A DNA stretch of 54,372 nucleotides from Nitrospira sp. (lineage in GTDB: Bacteria; Nitrospirota; Nitrospiria; Nitrospirales; Nitrospiraceae): positions 121,303 to 175,674 of the forward strand of contig SWDM01000003.1 in the NCBI GenBank assembly GCA_005116835.1, in the 5' to 3' direction. The notes below the pieces were generated by a model. That model was given only the letters and a program-made list of their open reading frames with translations. It had not been told where the DNA came from and did no database searches. Below are positions 17,090-26,445 of the stretch, piece by piece. A program made the position numbers and the translations under genes. Numbering within the stretch: position 1 is the first letter of the stretch; the number at the start of each line of letters is the position of its first letter.

Positions 17090-19920
17090 CTTGTCGAGCG
17101 CGTTACGCGCGATCGGCGGCGCGGCTGCTGAGCAGACTTCGCCTTCGTGGTCTTCGCTATCGGCTTTTTCGCCTTCGTGCGAGATCCTGACACCTTACGG
17201 GTAGAAAGAGAGCCGCCCGATCCTGCTTCTGCTAAGGCTCCATGGGCCGCCGCAAGCCGCGCGATAGGAACGCGATAGGGTGAACAGCTCACATAATCCA
17301 ATCCGAGTTCATGACAAAACTCCACGGAGCTGGGATCGCCGCCGTGTTCACCGCAGATGCCGAGCTTAATTCCAGGACGGGTTTTCCTGCCTCCGGCAAT
17401 AGCCTGTTTCATCAAGGCCCCCACCCCTTCCCGATCGAGCACCGCAAAGGGATCGGATTCCAAGATGTTCGCAGTTCGATAAAAATCGATGAACTTCGCG
17501 GCATCGTCGCGGGAGAAACCGAAGGTGGTCTGGGTGAGGTCGTTCGTCCCGAATGAGAAAAATTCCGCCTCTGTCGCAATGCGATCGGCCGTCACCGCGG
17601 CGCGCGGCAGTTCGATCATCGTGCCTACGAGATAGGAGAGCTTCACGTTGTACCGTTTCATCGTCTCCTGCGCCACCTCGCGGACCAAATCTTTTTGCGC
17701 CTTCATCTCCGAAACCATCCCCACCAGCGGGATCATGATCTCCGGGACGATCTTCTTCCCCTCCTTGGCCAGCTCACACGCGGCTTCCATGATCGCCCGT
17801 GCCTGCATACGGGTAATCTCCGGCATCGTAATGCCGAGCCGGCATCCGCGCAATCCCAGCATGGGATTGAATTCATGGAGCTCTTCGACGCGAGTCAGCA
17901 ATCGGCGTTTTTCTTCGAGCCTGGATCCGTCCCGCCCGGTCAGCTCCAGCTGCGCAATTTCCACCATCAAGTCTTCGCGCTTCGGGAGAAATTCGTGCAA
18001 TGGGGGATCGAGCAGTCGAATGGTGACCGGGTAGCCGGCCATCTCGCGATAGAGCCCGATGAAGTCCTGCTTTTGCAGCGGCAGGAGTTGATCCAGGAAC
18101 TTCTCACGCTCTTCTTTGGTCCGAGCCAAAATCATCTTCTGCATAATCGGAATACGATCTTCGGCGAAGAACATGTGTTCCGTCCGACAAAGCCCGATCC
18201 CTTCCGCACCGAAACCACGCGCAATGTTGGCTTGGTCCGGCACGTCCGCATTGGCGCGGACACGGAGGGTCCGTATACGGTCGGCCCATGACAGGATCAA
18301 TGCGAAACGCTGGTACTTATCCGACTTCTTCGCGTCCAGCTTCCCTTGAATGACTTGAATGATTTCAGATTCGACGACAGGAAGATCCCCCTCGTAGACA
18401 TTACCAGTCGACCCGTTAATCGAAAGATAGTCCCCCTCACGGAATACTTTGGCTCCGATGCGAACGGACTGGCCGTCCAATACTTCCACCGCATCGCAGC
18501 CTGCCACGCAGACCTTGCCCATTTGCCGGGCGACTACCGCGGCGTGAGATGTCATTCCACCCCTAGCCGTCAAGAATCCTGCCGCGGCGTTCATCCCGTG
18601 AATGTCGTCCGGACTGGTTTCCTGTCGGACCAACACCACACGAGTACCGGCGGCTTTCATCGTCACGGCACGATCGGGGGTGAGGGCGATCTTCCCGGCT
18701 GCAGCGCCAGGACCGGCTGGAAGCCCTTTGCCAAGGGGATTGGATTTCGACTCTTCATTCGTATCGAAAATCGGATAGAGATATTGCGCCAATTGCTCCG
18801 CCCCAATACGCTGCACCGCCTCCCGTTTCGAGATAAGGCCCTCTCTGACCATATCGACCGCGATCTTTACAGCGGCAATGCCGGTCCGTTTGCCGACTCG
18901 GGTTTGCAGCATGTAGAGCTTGCCCTCTTGGATCGTAAATTCCAAATCGAGCATGTCCCGATAATGTTTTTCGAGCTTCTTGTACGTATGCTCCAGCTCC
19001 TTGTAGGCTTCCGGCACATTCTTGGCCAGCGCATTCACCGGAAGCGGCGTCCTGATGCCGGCCACGACATCCTCGCCTTGGGCATTCATCAAACACTCAC
19101 CGAAAAATTTCTTATCGCCGGAGGCCGGATCGCGCGTGAAGGCCACACCGGTACCGCTTGTCTCCCCCATATTGCCGAAGACCATCGCCACCACATTGAT
19201 CGCCGTTCCCCACGAGTCGGGAATCCCATAGAGACGCCGATAGGTGACCGCTCGCGCCCCGAACCAGGAGGAAAAGACTGCATTGACGGCCAATCGAAGC
19301 TGTTCGAGCGGCTCATCGGGGAACTCTTTCTTCGTCTCTTCCTTGATGAGCGCCTTGAAATTGGCGACCAATTCCCGGAGATGCCGCGCATCGAGATGGG
19401 TCTCGTGCGCCACACCTACCTCGGCTTTTTTGTGTTTGAGGATCGCTTCGAAATGTTCGCGCGGGACGCCCATGACAATACTGCCGTACATCGACACAAA
19501 GCGCCGATAGCTGTCTTGCGCAAATCGGTCGTTGCGTGTCTTGACAGCCAAACCTTCGACCGTCTTAGTCGTCAAACCGACATTCAGGACCGTATCCATC
19601 ATGCCGGGCATCGAAGCCCTCGCGCCGGATCGCACCGAGACCAGCAAGGGACGCTCAGGGTCGCCGAACCCCAGGCCCATCGACCGCTCGATCCGCTTGA
19701 GCGATTTCAAGGCGGCATCCCACATGCCGGGAGGATACTGTTTCCCATTCTTGTAATATTCGACGCAGGCTTCGGTGGAAATCGTGAAGCCCGGGGGAAC
19801 GGAGATGCCGAGATTCGTCATTTCGGCAAGCCCCGCGCCCTTCCCGCCAAGAAGCTCTTTCATATTGGAGGTTCCTTCGGCCTTACCGTCACCGAAGTAA
19901 TACACATATTTCTTTGCCAC
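17086..19920 (-). CDS. ppdK: Pyruvate, phosphate dikinase
   Basis: A 944-residue enzyme that interconverts pyruvate, ATP and phosphate with phosphoenolpyruvate, AMP and diphosphate. The N-terminal ATP-grasp domain begins with LLGGKGAGLAEM. The swivelling domain carries the catalytic histidine in GGMTSHAAVVARQMGK (about residue 455). The C-terminal PEP domain ends with LGICGEHGGDPSS. A lysine-rich tail of about 40 residues after the usual end is unusual. In autotrophs with a reductive TCA cycle it feeds gluconeogenesis; that role is inference here. Confidence 0.97.
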   Translation of the reverse strand: MAKKYVYYFGDGKAEGTSNMKELLGGKGAGLAEMTNLGISVPPGFTISTEACVEYYKNGKQYPPGMWDAALKSLKRIERSMGLGFGDPERPLLVSVRSGARASMPGMMDTVLNVGLTTKTVEGLAVKTRNDRFAQDSYRRFVSMYGSIVMGVPREHFEAILKHKKAEVGVAHETHLDARHLRELVANFKALIKEETKKEFPDEPLEQLRLAVNAVFSSWFGARAVTYRRLYGIPDSWGTAINVVAMVFGNMGETSGTGVAFTRDPASGDKKFFGECLMNAQGEDVVAGIRTPLPVNALAKNVPEAYKELEHTYKKLEKHYRDMLDLEFTIQEGKLYMLQTRVGKRTGIAAVKIAVDMVREGLISKREAVQRIGAEQLAQYLYPIFDTNEESKSNPLGKGLPAGPGAAAGKIALTPDRAVTMKAAGTRVVLVRQETSPDDIHGMNAAAGFLTARGGMTSHAAVVARQMGKVCVAGCDAVEVLDGQSVRIGAKVFREGDYLSINGSTGNVYEGDLPVVESEIIQVIQGKLDAKKSDKYQRFALILSWADRIRTLRVRANADVPDQANIARGFGAEGIGLCRTEHMFFAEDRIPIMQKMILARTKEEREKFLDQLLPLQKQDFIGLYREMAGYPVTIRLLDPPLHEFLPKREDLMVEIAQLELTGRDGSRLEEKRRLLTRVEELHEFNPMLGLRGCRLGITMPEITRMQARAIMEAACELAKEGKKIVPEIMIPLVGMVSEMKAQKDLVREVAQETMKRYNVKLSYLVGTMIELPRAAVTADRIATEAEFFSFGTNDLTQTTFGFSRDDAAKFIDFYRTANILESDPFAVLDREGVGALMKQAIAGGRKTRPGIKLGICGEHGGDPSSVEFCHELGLDYVSCSPYRVPIARLAAAHGALAEAGSGGSLSTRKVSGSRTKAKKPIAKTTKAKSAQQPRRRSRVTRSTR

Positions 19921-19954
19921 GCTGCCCCCTCTACGGCGTTGACTTCAGTTCAAT

Positions 19955-20479
19955 TCAATGAACTAGCGATGCCCCATGGCCGGCGGCAGACTCGAGACGC
20001 AGCCGGTACCAGCCGACCAAATACCATTTCGCCACCAGCCCGAACACGATGATTGCCACGACAACCAACACGAGGATAAGTAACCGATAGTCTGCGCGTT
20101 CGCTCCGATCGATGTAATACTGCCCGTCCGGCCCTTGCCGAAACTTGAGTTCCCGTTGTAACTGATGAGTTTTTCCGGAAGGGTCCGACAGATTGATCCA
20201 TTCCGAACAGAGGGGCACCGGTTCCGCTGCTTCCGTGACAGGCTGCCAGCCAAGCCGCAGACAAATATCTTGCTTGGAGTCAAACACATCGGGGGGCGCT
20301 GCCAGTTCATCGAGGTTAATCCCGCTGGCCCATAACCCAATCAACACAATCGAATTACAGAGAATAATCATGGCAAGAGACACCACCCTGGCAAACCGTC
20401 GAACCAGCGCCTGACGCGACTCAATATCACCAATCGCCGGGGTCTCGACATCCGTGAGGGGATGTTGTGCCATGATCAC
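19955..20479 (-). CDS. Membrane protein of unknown function
   Basis: A 174-residue protein with two hydrophobic segments, about residues 32-55 and 130-155, and a hydrophilic loop between them with two cysteines (CLRLGW and CSEW), probably periplasmic. I do not recognise the family. It lies between glyS (9 bases upstream) and ppdK (34 bases downstream) on the same strand and is likely cotranscribed with them. Confidence 0.65.
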   Translation of the reverse strand: MIMAQHPLTDVETPAIGDIESRQALVRRFARVVSLAMIILCNSIVLIGLWASGINLDELAAPPDVFDSKQDICLRLGWQPVTEAAEPVPLCSEWINLSDPSGKTHQLQRELKFRQGPDGQYYIDRSERADYRLLILVLVVVAIIVFGLVAKWYLVGWYRLRLESAAGHGASLVH

Positions 20480-20488
20480 ATATCCTGC

Positions 20489-22684
20489 CTAACTCCCTTG
20501 TACCACAATCTGCGAAAAGTCCGCGAATGAGTTGAAGAAGTCAGCCACTTCCTGGAGCAACGACAATCGGTTGCTGCGGATGGCCGGATCCTCTGCATTT
20601 ACCATGACCGCGGCGAAGAAGGCATCGATCGCCGGTTTCAGACGCACCAGCGCGTCCAGAGCCTGTCCATACTCCCCATGATTCATCGCTGACAACATTT
20701 TCTTCCGCTCTTCCACTATCGCCTGATGCAACGCCGATTCCGTTGGATGTTCGAACTTCGCCTTATCGACCGGTTTGCGGTCCCATTGCTCTTTTCCGAC
20801 AAGCCTATGAGCTCGTTTGAACCCCACGATCAACGGATCGAACTCCGGCTTCGTGGTCACGGACTCCAATGCCTTCATTCTCAGAACGAGATCGACGAGG
20901 TCAAGCGGCTTGTCATGAGCTTGCTTGAGCACTGCTTCGATGACATCGTCCCGCAACGCATGGACGACCCTGCCATAGTGCCGAACCCGCTCAAAAATGA
21001 ATTCAACGATGCGGCGGTTTCCTTCTTGTTCAGAGCCTGCCACTCCCTTGAATCCATCGTTGATTACGATCGTTCTTGCATGACGGATACACTCACCTAA
21101 GTCTAACCTGAAACCGCTCTCAAGAATAATTCGGACAATCGCCGTAGCATGCCGGCGGAGCGCAAAGGGATCTTCGGATCCGGTTGGCACAAGCCCGACG
21201 TGAAAAAATGCCGCGATCGCATCTAACCGATCGGTCAACGACAGCGCCTGACCTACCAACGTCTTGGGTAGCGCTCCATCAATCGAGCGCGGGAGATACT
21301 GTTCTCTGATCCCTGCACTCACCGCATCGGGCTCTGTATCATGCGCAGCATATTCGCCGCCCATAATCCCCTGCAACTCAGGAAATTCGCCCACCACACC
21401 GGTAAGGAGGTCTGCCTTGCACAGCATCGCAGCCCTACGGCATTGGTTGATGGTCTCATTATTTTCTGCGCTGGGACTGAGAAGCGGCGCGATGATGACG
21501 ATCAGTTTTTCAAGCCTCTCCTGCTTCTGCGCCATCGTGCCGAGTTTTTGATGGAACGTGACGCCCGCAAGTTTTTTGACGCGATCTTCGAGCCTGACCT
21601 TTCGATCCTCGTCGAAGAAAAATTTCGCATCGGCCAGACGCGCGGCCAGAACCCGTTCGTTGCCTTCGCGAATCAGCCCCATATCTTTCGCTCTATTGTT
21701 CGCCACTGCGATGAAATGAGGGACGAGCTTTCCAGTCTCTTGATGCATCAAGGAAAAGAACCCCTGATGTTCTTTCATGGAGGTGATTAAGATCTCTTGC
21801 GGAACCTCCAAGTAGGCCGGCTTGAAAGCGCCGATAATGGCATTGGGGCATTCGGTCGTATAAACCGCCTGATCGAGCAGGTCGGCATCGATGTTCAATC
21901 GGAAGCCGGTGCTCTTGCAAATCACGGCGATCTGTTCTTCGATCATGTGACGGCGGCGCTGCGGATCAACTGTAACTCCCTGCCGTTCCAGCCCCTTCAC
22001 ATACGACTCCGCGTCTCGAACCACCAACCCCTTCGCGCTCCCTAACACTCGATGCCCTTCTGTCCGATTACCGGCGGTAATTCCCGCTGCTTCAATGGGA
22101 AGCGCTTCTCCTCCATACACAGCGACCAGCCATCGTACAGGTCGAGCGAACCGCGCGCCGGTACTATTCCACTTCATTGCTTTTGGAAAAGAGAGTTTCG
22201 CGATCAACTGTGGAAGCAGTTCTTTCAGAACCACATTGGTGGGCCGCCCCAGTTCCTGTTTCACGGCAAAAAGATACTCCCCCTTCGGAGTCTGGCGAAT
22301 TTGCAGCTCTTGAACAGAGACTCCCTGCCCTGCGGCGAATCCCGTTGCTGCTCTGGTCGGCTGGCCCGCAGAATCGAACGCCACCGCTTTGGAAGGCCCC
22401 ATCGCTTCCTTATTGATAGAAACTTGCTGGGTTGCGAGGCCTTCGACCACCAGAGTCAACCGGCGTGGAGTACCCATCGTACGGGCCGACTGAAACGCAA
22501 TACGGTGGTCCTTCAACATCTGCTCAGCCGAACCTTTAAGCGTCACCAAGGCAGGAGCGATGAACTGGTAGGGAAGTTCTTCGACGCCGATCTCCAGCAA
22601 CAACTCTGCAACGGTCGCTGGGGAAGGGCGCCTCCCTTTCATTGTAGAAGGAGTGGCAGGGCGAGATTTCTGATTCTTTTTCAT
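20489..22684 (-). CDS. glyS: Glycyl-tRNA synthetase beta subunit
   Basis: A 731-residue subunit of the alpha2beta2 glycyl-tRNA synthetase. The LLLEIGVEELPYQFI segment (about residue 27) is the family start, followed by the long central region and a C-terminal anticodon-binding-like domain with FFAAVMVNAEDPAIR. It is somewhat longer than the E. coli protein (689) because of an N-terminal basic extension of about 20 residues. It follows glyQ by 15 bases. Confidence 0.96.
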   Translation of the reverse strand: MKKNQKSRPATPSTMKGRRPSPATVAELLLEIGVEELPYQFIAPALVTLKGSAEQMLKDHRIAFQSARTMGTPRRLTLVVEGLATQQVSINKEAMGPSKAVAFDSAGQPTRAATGFAAGQGVSVQELQIRQTPKGEYLFAVKQELGRPTNVVLKELLPQLIAKLSFPKAMKWNSTGARFARPVRWLVAVYGGEALPIEAAGITAGNRTEGHRVLGSAKGLVVRDAESYVKGLERQGVTVDPQRRRHMIEEQIAVICKSTGFRLNIDADLLDQAVYTTECPNAIIGAFKPAYLEVPQEILITSMKEHQGFFSLMHQETGKLVPHFIAVANNRAKDMGLIREGNERVLAARLADAKFFFDEDRKVRLEDRVKKLAGVTFHQKLGTMAQKQERLEKLIVIIAPLLSPSAENNETINQCRRAAMLCKADLLTGVVGEFPELQGIMGGEYAAHDTEPDAVSAGIREQYLPRSIDGALPKTLVGQALSLTDRLDAIAAFFHVGLVPTGSEDPFALRRHATAIVRIILESGFRLDLGECIRHARTIVINDGFKGVAGSEQEGNRRIVEFIFERVRHYGRVVHALRDDVIEAVLKQAHDKPLDLVDLVLRMKALESVTTKPEFDPLIVGFKRAHRLVGKEQWDRKPVDKAKFEHPTESALHQAIVEERKKMLSAMNHGEYGQALDALVRLKPAIDAFFAAVMVNAEDPAIRSNRLSLLQEVADFFNSFADFSQIVVQGS

Positions 22685-22699
22685 GAATCTCTTTGCGCT

Positions 22700-23641
22700 C
22701 TATGAACGGCGAGCCAGGGGTTTGGACCGAGAGCCCGACACCTTTACTCCACGATGTCCCGTCCCAGGATTGAGCAACGGATGCCCCATCGCCGCCCGAT
22801 CTTCGATGTAGCGTTCCGCACATTGACGGGCAAGGGCACGGACCCTGGCGATATAGCCCGTGCGCTCCGCCACGCTGATCGCCCCGCGCGCATCGAGCAG
22901 ATTGAAGAGATGCGACGATTTGATACAAAACTCGTAAGCTGGAAGCGTCAGCCGCTTGTCGCGATTCGCCAGCAGCCGCTTGCATTCTCCTTCGAACGAT
23001 TGAAACGTGGCCATGAGCATCGCCACATCGCCTTCTTCAAAATTATAGGTAGAGAATTGCACTTCCGTTTCGTGATGGATATCTCCGTACGACACAGAAT
23101 CGTTCCAGGCGAGGTCGAACACGTTATTGACTTGCTGCAAGTACATGGCAATACGCTCAGTCCCATACGTGATTTCAACGGTAATGGGATTCAGCTCGAT
23201 CCCGCCAATTTCTTGGAAATAGGTGAACTGTGTGATTTCCATTCCATCGAGACGCACCTCCCACCCCAAGCCCCAGGCGCCCAACGTAGGGGACTCCCAG
23301 TCGTCTTGGATGAACCGAATATCGTGCTGTTTTGGGTCAATCCCCAATCGAACCAAACTGTCCAAATACAACGTTTGAATATTGTCCGGCGCCGGTTTCA
23401 ACACGACCTGGTACTGGTAGTAATGCTGCATGCGATTGGGGTTTTCCCCATATCGCCCGTCGGTGGGACGCCGACAGGGTTGAGGATAGGCAGCCCTCCA
23501 TGGCTCAGGGCCAAGAGATCTCAGAAATGTAGCAGGATGAAAGGTGCCGGCCCCCATCTCCAAATCATAGGGCTGATGGATGACGCAGCCTTGGTCCGCC
23601 CAATAATGATGCAATGTGAGAATGAGATCCTGGAAGTTCAC
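22700..23641 (-). CDS. glyQ: Glycyl-tRNA synthetase alpha subunit
   Basis: A 313-residue class II synthetase subunit that activates glycine. The sequence [33 protein letters not shown], of which only the first part is quoted as signature ([13 protein letters not shown]), is highly conserved; [12 protein letters not shown] and the class II motif 3 region follow. It heads a leftward string of up to eleven genes. I looked for a T-box leader in the 260 bases upstream and saw none. Confidence 0.97.
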   Translation of the reverse strand: MNFQDLILTLHHYWADQGCVIHQPYDLEMGAGTFHPATFLRSLGPEPWRAAYPQPCRRPTDGRYGENPNRMQHYYQYQVVLKPAPDNIQTLYLDSLVRLGIDPKQHDIRFIQDDWESPTLGAWGLGWEVRLDGMEITQFTYFQEIGGIELNPITVEITYGTERIAMYLQQVNNVFDLAWNDSVSYGDIHHETEVQFSTYNFEEGDVAMLMATFQSFEGECKRLLANRDKRLTLPAYEFCIKSSHLFNLLDARGAISVAERTGYIARVRALARQCAERYIEDRAAMGHPLLNPGTGHRGVKVSGSRSKPLARRS

Positions 23642-23842
23642 AACAGTCCAGTCGTTGTTAGGGAGGTCTGAACACTCGAAATAGACGCAACAAAATGAGC
23701 GAGAAAGCTAACAGGAATCTGTAGAGCCTGTCAAGGAACAACCCCTCTATGATCAATGAGTTGTAACAAAATATCATTATGAATTTGAGAGAGGATTAGT
23801 AATACCCTACTGAACTGTTCGCAAAATTTTCCAGATCGACTC

Positions 23843-23871
23843 TTGACATGAGTTGCTTGGCACTCTATTGT
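23843..23871 (+). promoter_or_regulatory. sigma-70-type promoter of the Rrf2/TauE operon
   Basis: TTGACA (23843-23848) is followed after 17 bases by TATTGT (23866-23871), 42 bases before the regulator's ATG. Rrf2 regulators often bind their own promoter, so this is also the likely operator region. Confidence 0.55.
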
Positions 23872-23913
23872 AATCATTCTTGACCAACTCACTCATGTTT
23901 AGGTGTGCATGCG

Positions 23914-24348
23914 ATGAAACTTTCAAAGAAAAGCGAGTACGGACTCCGCGCGCTACTCGAGCTCACCCTTGCGCATGGCAAGCTAACTCTTCAACGCCAC
24001 GAGATTGCAACACGTCAACATATCCCAGTCGAATTTCTTGAACAGATTCTCCTGACACTGAAGCGAGCCGGCCTCCTCTCTAGCCGTCGAGGGGTAAAGG
24101 GCGGTTATGCTCTCATTAAATCTCCTCAAGAAATCACCCTCGGTCAAGTGATTCGTACCTTGGACGGGCCACTCGCCCCAATCGGGTGTGTAAGCAAGAC
24201 GGCCTACCAAAAATGCGAAGACTGCCCATATGCCAAACATGCTCAATGTCCGGTACAGCATGTGATGGGTTCGGTGCGCGATGCCATTGCCGGGATCCTG
24301 GACCACTATACCCTAGACGACTTTGTCTCCGGGCATCACAAAGGATAA
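23914..24348 (+). CDS. Rrf2-family transcriptional regulator
   Basis: A 144-residue winged-helix regulator. MKLSKKSEYGLRALLEL is the standard family start, so ATG 23914 is preferred over GTG 23905. The wing has RGVKGGYAL. Cysteines in GCVSK, KCEDCPY and QCPV near residues 91-112 resemble the Fe-S cluster loop of IscR/RsrR-type members, so it may sense iron-sulfur, redox or nitrosative stress. It is followed two bases on by a TauE/SafE permease gene, its likely target. Confidence 0.88.
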   Translation: MKLSKKSEYGLRALLELTLAHGKLTLQRHEIATRQHIPVEFLEQILLTLKRAGLLSSRRGVKGGYALIKSPQEITLGQVIRTLDGPLAPIGCVSKTAYQKCEDCPYAKHAQCPVQHVMGSVRDAIAGILDHYTLDDFVSGHHKG

Positions 24349-24350
24349 TC

Positions 24351-25184
24351 ATGGATCTTGCCGTCCTCGCCCTGATCACTCTTGTAGCGTCCACCGTCAA
24401 CGGCGCCTTGGGATACGGCTTCTCTTCGATTACAGTTCCCGTCGCGCTGATTTTTTATACCAATCGCATTTTAAATCCGGCGTTGGTGCTCGTGGAATTG
24501 GTGATCAATGGCTATGTCCTCTTTATCAATCGCAAGAGCATTCCAACCATTTGGTGGCGCGTGGCGCCCATTTTGATCGGCCTCGTGATCGGTGTAGCAA
24601 TCGGCAGCTATATTCTCTCTCTCGTTCATCCGGCCTGGGTCAAATTTGTGACCTACATCATGCTGTTGCCGTTAATTCTGCTCCAGGCTGCCGGTATCAG
24701 AAAGCCCATCCAAGCTGAAAAATCCATTGCGATACCGTTCGGAGTGGGCATTGGAACCCTGTACTCCGTCACGACCATCTCAGGCCCTCCCCTTGCGGTA
24801 CTTTTCAACAATCAGGGATATGCGAAACAGGATTTTCGTGCTGCGCTCGGCGTCATCCGAGTGGCGGAAGGAATATTTACGGGAATTGCCTACTATTTTA
24901 TTGGACTCTATAGCTACGAAAGCATGGCGATCATTCCCTATATCATTCCCAGCGTCCTGGTGGGCATTCCTCTTGGGAGCTATCTGATCCGTTTGATGGA
25001 CCATGAAACATTCAGACGGATCTGCATGGCCTTCGATGCCTTGATCGTCACATTCGGACTGTCTCGGGTTCTGACCGAGTTACAGCTGACTACCACATTC
25101 ACCACCTACAGCATCTTCGCAATTGTCATGATACTCAATGCCTACTTACTGTATCGATTTTTTCGAGACAGAACCGTCCCGTAA
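24351..25184 (+). CDS. TauE/SafE-family sulfite/sulfonate-type permease
   Basis: A 277-residue inner membrane protein with about eight hydrophobic segments. The opening NGALGYGFSSITVPVAL and the internal SGPPLAVLFNNQG repeat-like motif are typical of TauE/SafE (DUF81) anion permeases. It starts two bases after the stop of the Rrf2 regulator, so the regulator probably controls it. Members move sulfite, sulfonates or related sulfur anions; the substrate here is unknown. Confidence 0.88.
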   Translation: MDLAVLALITLVASTVNGALGYGFSSITVPVALIFYTNRILNPALVLVELVINGYVLFINRKSIPTIWWRVAPILIGLVIGVAIGSYILSLVHPAWVKFVTYIMLLPLILLQAAGIRKPIQAEKSIAIPFGVGIGTLYSVTTISGPPLAVLFNNQGYAKQDFRAALGVIRVAEGIFTGIAYYFIGLYSYESMAIIPYIIPSVLVGIPLGSYLIRLMDHETFRRICMAFDALIVTFGLSRVLTELQLTTTFTTYSIFAIVMILNAYLLYRFFRDRTVP

Positions 25185-25616
25185 AATTAAGTCGTACGAT
25201 ACCGGCCTGACCACCGGCAACTCCCTGCGAACAAGGGCAATCGACCCTTTCCCCTCTCTCCTCTCCACCGACAAGCGCCTCGGGCTCAGCTCCGTTAACT
25301 CAAAGCACATTCTTCTATCGTCCGTCGATTCCCTACTTACCTGAATGCCCTAACACCCATACAAGAGGCCGCTGGAGGAGCACTCATCTTCCGGCAAAAC
25401 AGATTTTGTATGGGAATACCTCCAGGTTCTACAAAACCAATATTTCACCGTCCCAGGCATTCATATATTTACTCAACTAAATTAACAGGTTGCGAAGCAC
25501 CGCCATGGCACACGGCTTGCTCAACCCTCAATTACATTGATCATCCATCCCCGCATCCCACATGAGGTAATCGGCGGGGCATTCATACAACAAGACCTGT
25601 TTCCCTGGAGGGGCCA
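25185..25616. other. intergenic region without recognisable gene
   Basis: 432 bases between the permease and the lipoprotein gene. I see no convincing frame, tRNA or repeat. The last bases carry the ribosome site GGAGGGG of the next gene. Confidence 0.45.
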
Positions 25617-26111
25617 ATGAGCAATTTAACCACCGGACGACGGTTCTCACATCGTGCCAGGGTTGCAGAGACTGCTCACATGCCGAAACAGCTGACCGCT
25701 GTCATTGCAGGCCTTCTTCTTTCGATCCTGTCATTGCTAACTGCATGCGGTGGCGCCGGCGAGTCTGGCAGCAACGGAGCGGTCCCGACACCACCGGTAG
25801 CAGCCACCGCATCTCTCGCATGGGATCCAGTCACAGACCCCTCAGTCTCTGCCTATTTCGTCCATTACGGTCAGCAATCACCAAGTCAGGCAGGTAGCTG
25901 CACATACGAACACTCCATGATTGTCGACTCGTCGGCTGCAACGGTCACAGACCTCGATCCTAATACCCTTTATTACTTTGCTGTCAGCGCCTATAACGGC
26001 CTAGAAAGCGCCTGCTCAAATGAAGTGTCTCTCCTCACAGCTCCGCCTTCTGCTAGGACCGTCGCAAGCGAAGAGGCGAGACTCGCTCTATTCCATACGG
26101 GAAGCCTGTGA
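25617..26111 (+). CDS. Small lipoprotein with a fibronectin type III-like domain
   Basis: A 164-residue protein. A long basic N-terminus leads to a hydrophobic stretch and the lipobox LLTAC (about residue 44). The mature part, from ASLAWDPVTDPSVSAYFVHYG to YYFAVSAYNGLESACSNE, has the strand pattern and terminal tyrosine motif of a fibronectin type III domain, with two cysteines that could form a disulfide. ATG 25617 follows GGAGGGG; the internal ATG at 25680 gives a more usual signal length but has no ribosome site. Function unknown. Confidence 0.7.
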   Translation: MSNLTTGRRFSHRARVAETAHMPKQLTAVIAGLLLSILSLLTACGGAGESGSNGAVPTPPVAATASLAWDPVTDPSVSAYFVHYGQQSPSQAGSCTYEHSMIVDSSAATVTDLDPNTLYYFAVSAYNGLESACSNEVSLLTAPPSARTVASEEARLALFHTGSL

Positions 26112-26445
26112 GCGAAGTGAGAGCAGAGCGGTAGACTCTCCTAATAATCCGCAGCATGATGCAAGAAGCCCTTCCCATGCCCCACGCTGAAGACTGCTAC
26201 TAACGCCGTTGAGAGCAGCCGAGTGATTTACCCGTGATCCGAGGGGACTATATTACGGCAATCTTTCGGTACTGGCCCTTTTACCCCTCAGTTCAAGCTA
26301 CAATGCAACACTTGGCCGATCGTGAGGTCATCTGGTGCATTTGGAGTGAACCTATCCCTCTATTCCCCAGTAACTACCTGATCGATACATTGACCATGAC
26401 CAAACCCCTTCCTATACTGACAGCGGCTCCCAAGGAGGCGCACCC
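26112..26445. other. intergenic region without recognisable gene
   Basis: 334 bases with no frame of coding character. The end carries AAGGAGG, the ribosome site of the AsmA-family gene. Confidence 0.45.

Noticed and set aside
18346-20052. 568-codon open frame on the plus strand
   Set aside because: It is fully antisense to ppdK, has no recognisable domain, and its composition mirrors the codons of the dikinase. It is a shadow frame.
22754-23671. 305-codon plus-strand open frame
   Set aside because: It is antisense to glyQ and carries no motifs; a shadow frame in GC-rich DNA.
23642-23904. possible T-box leader before glyQS
   Set aside because: I saw no T-box sequence, specifier loop or terminator/antiterminator pair in this region.
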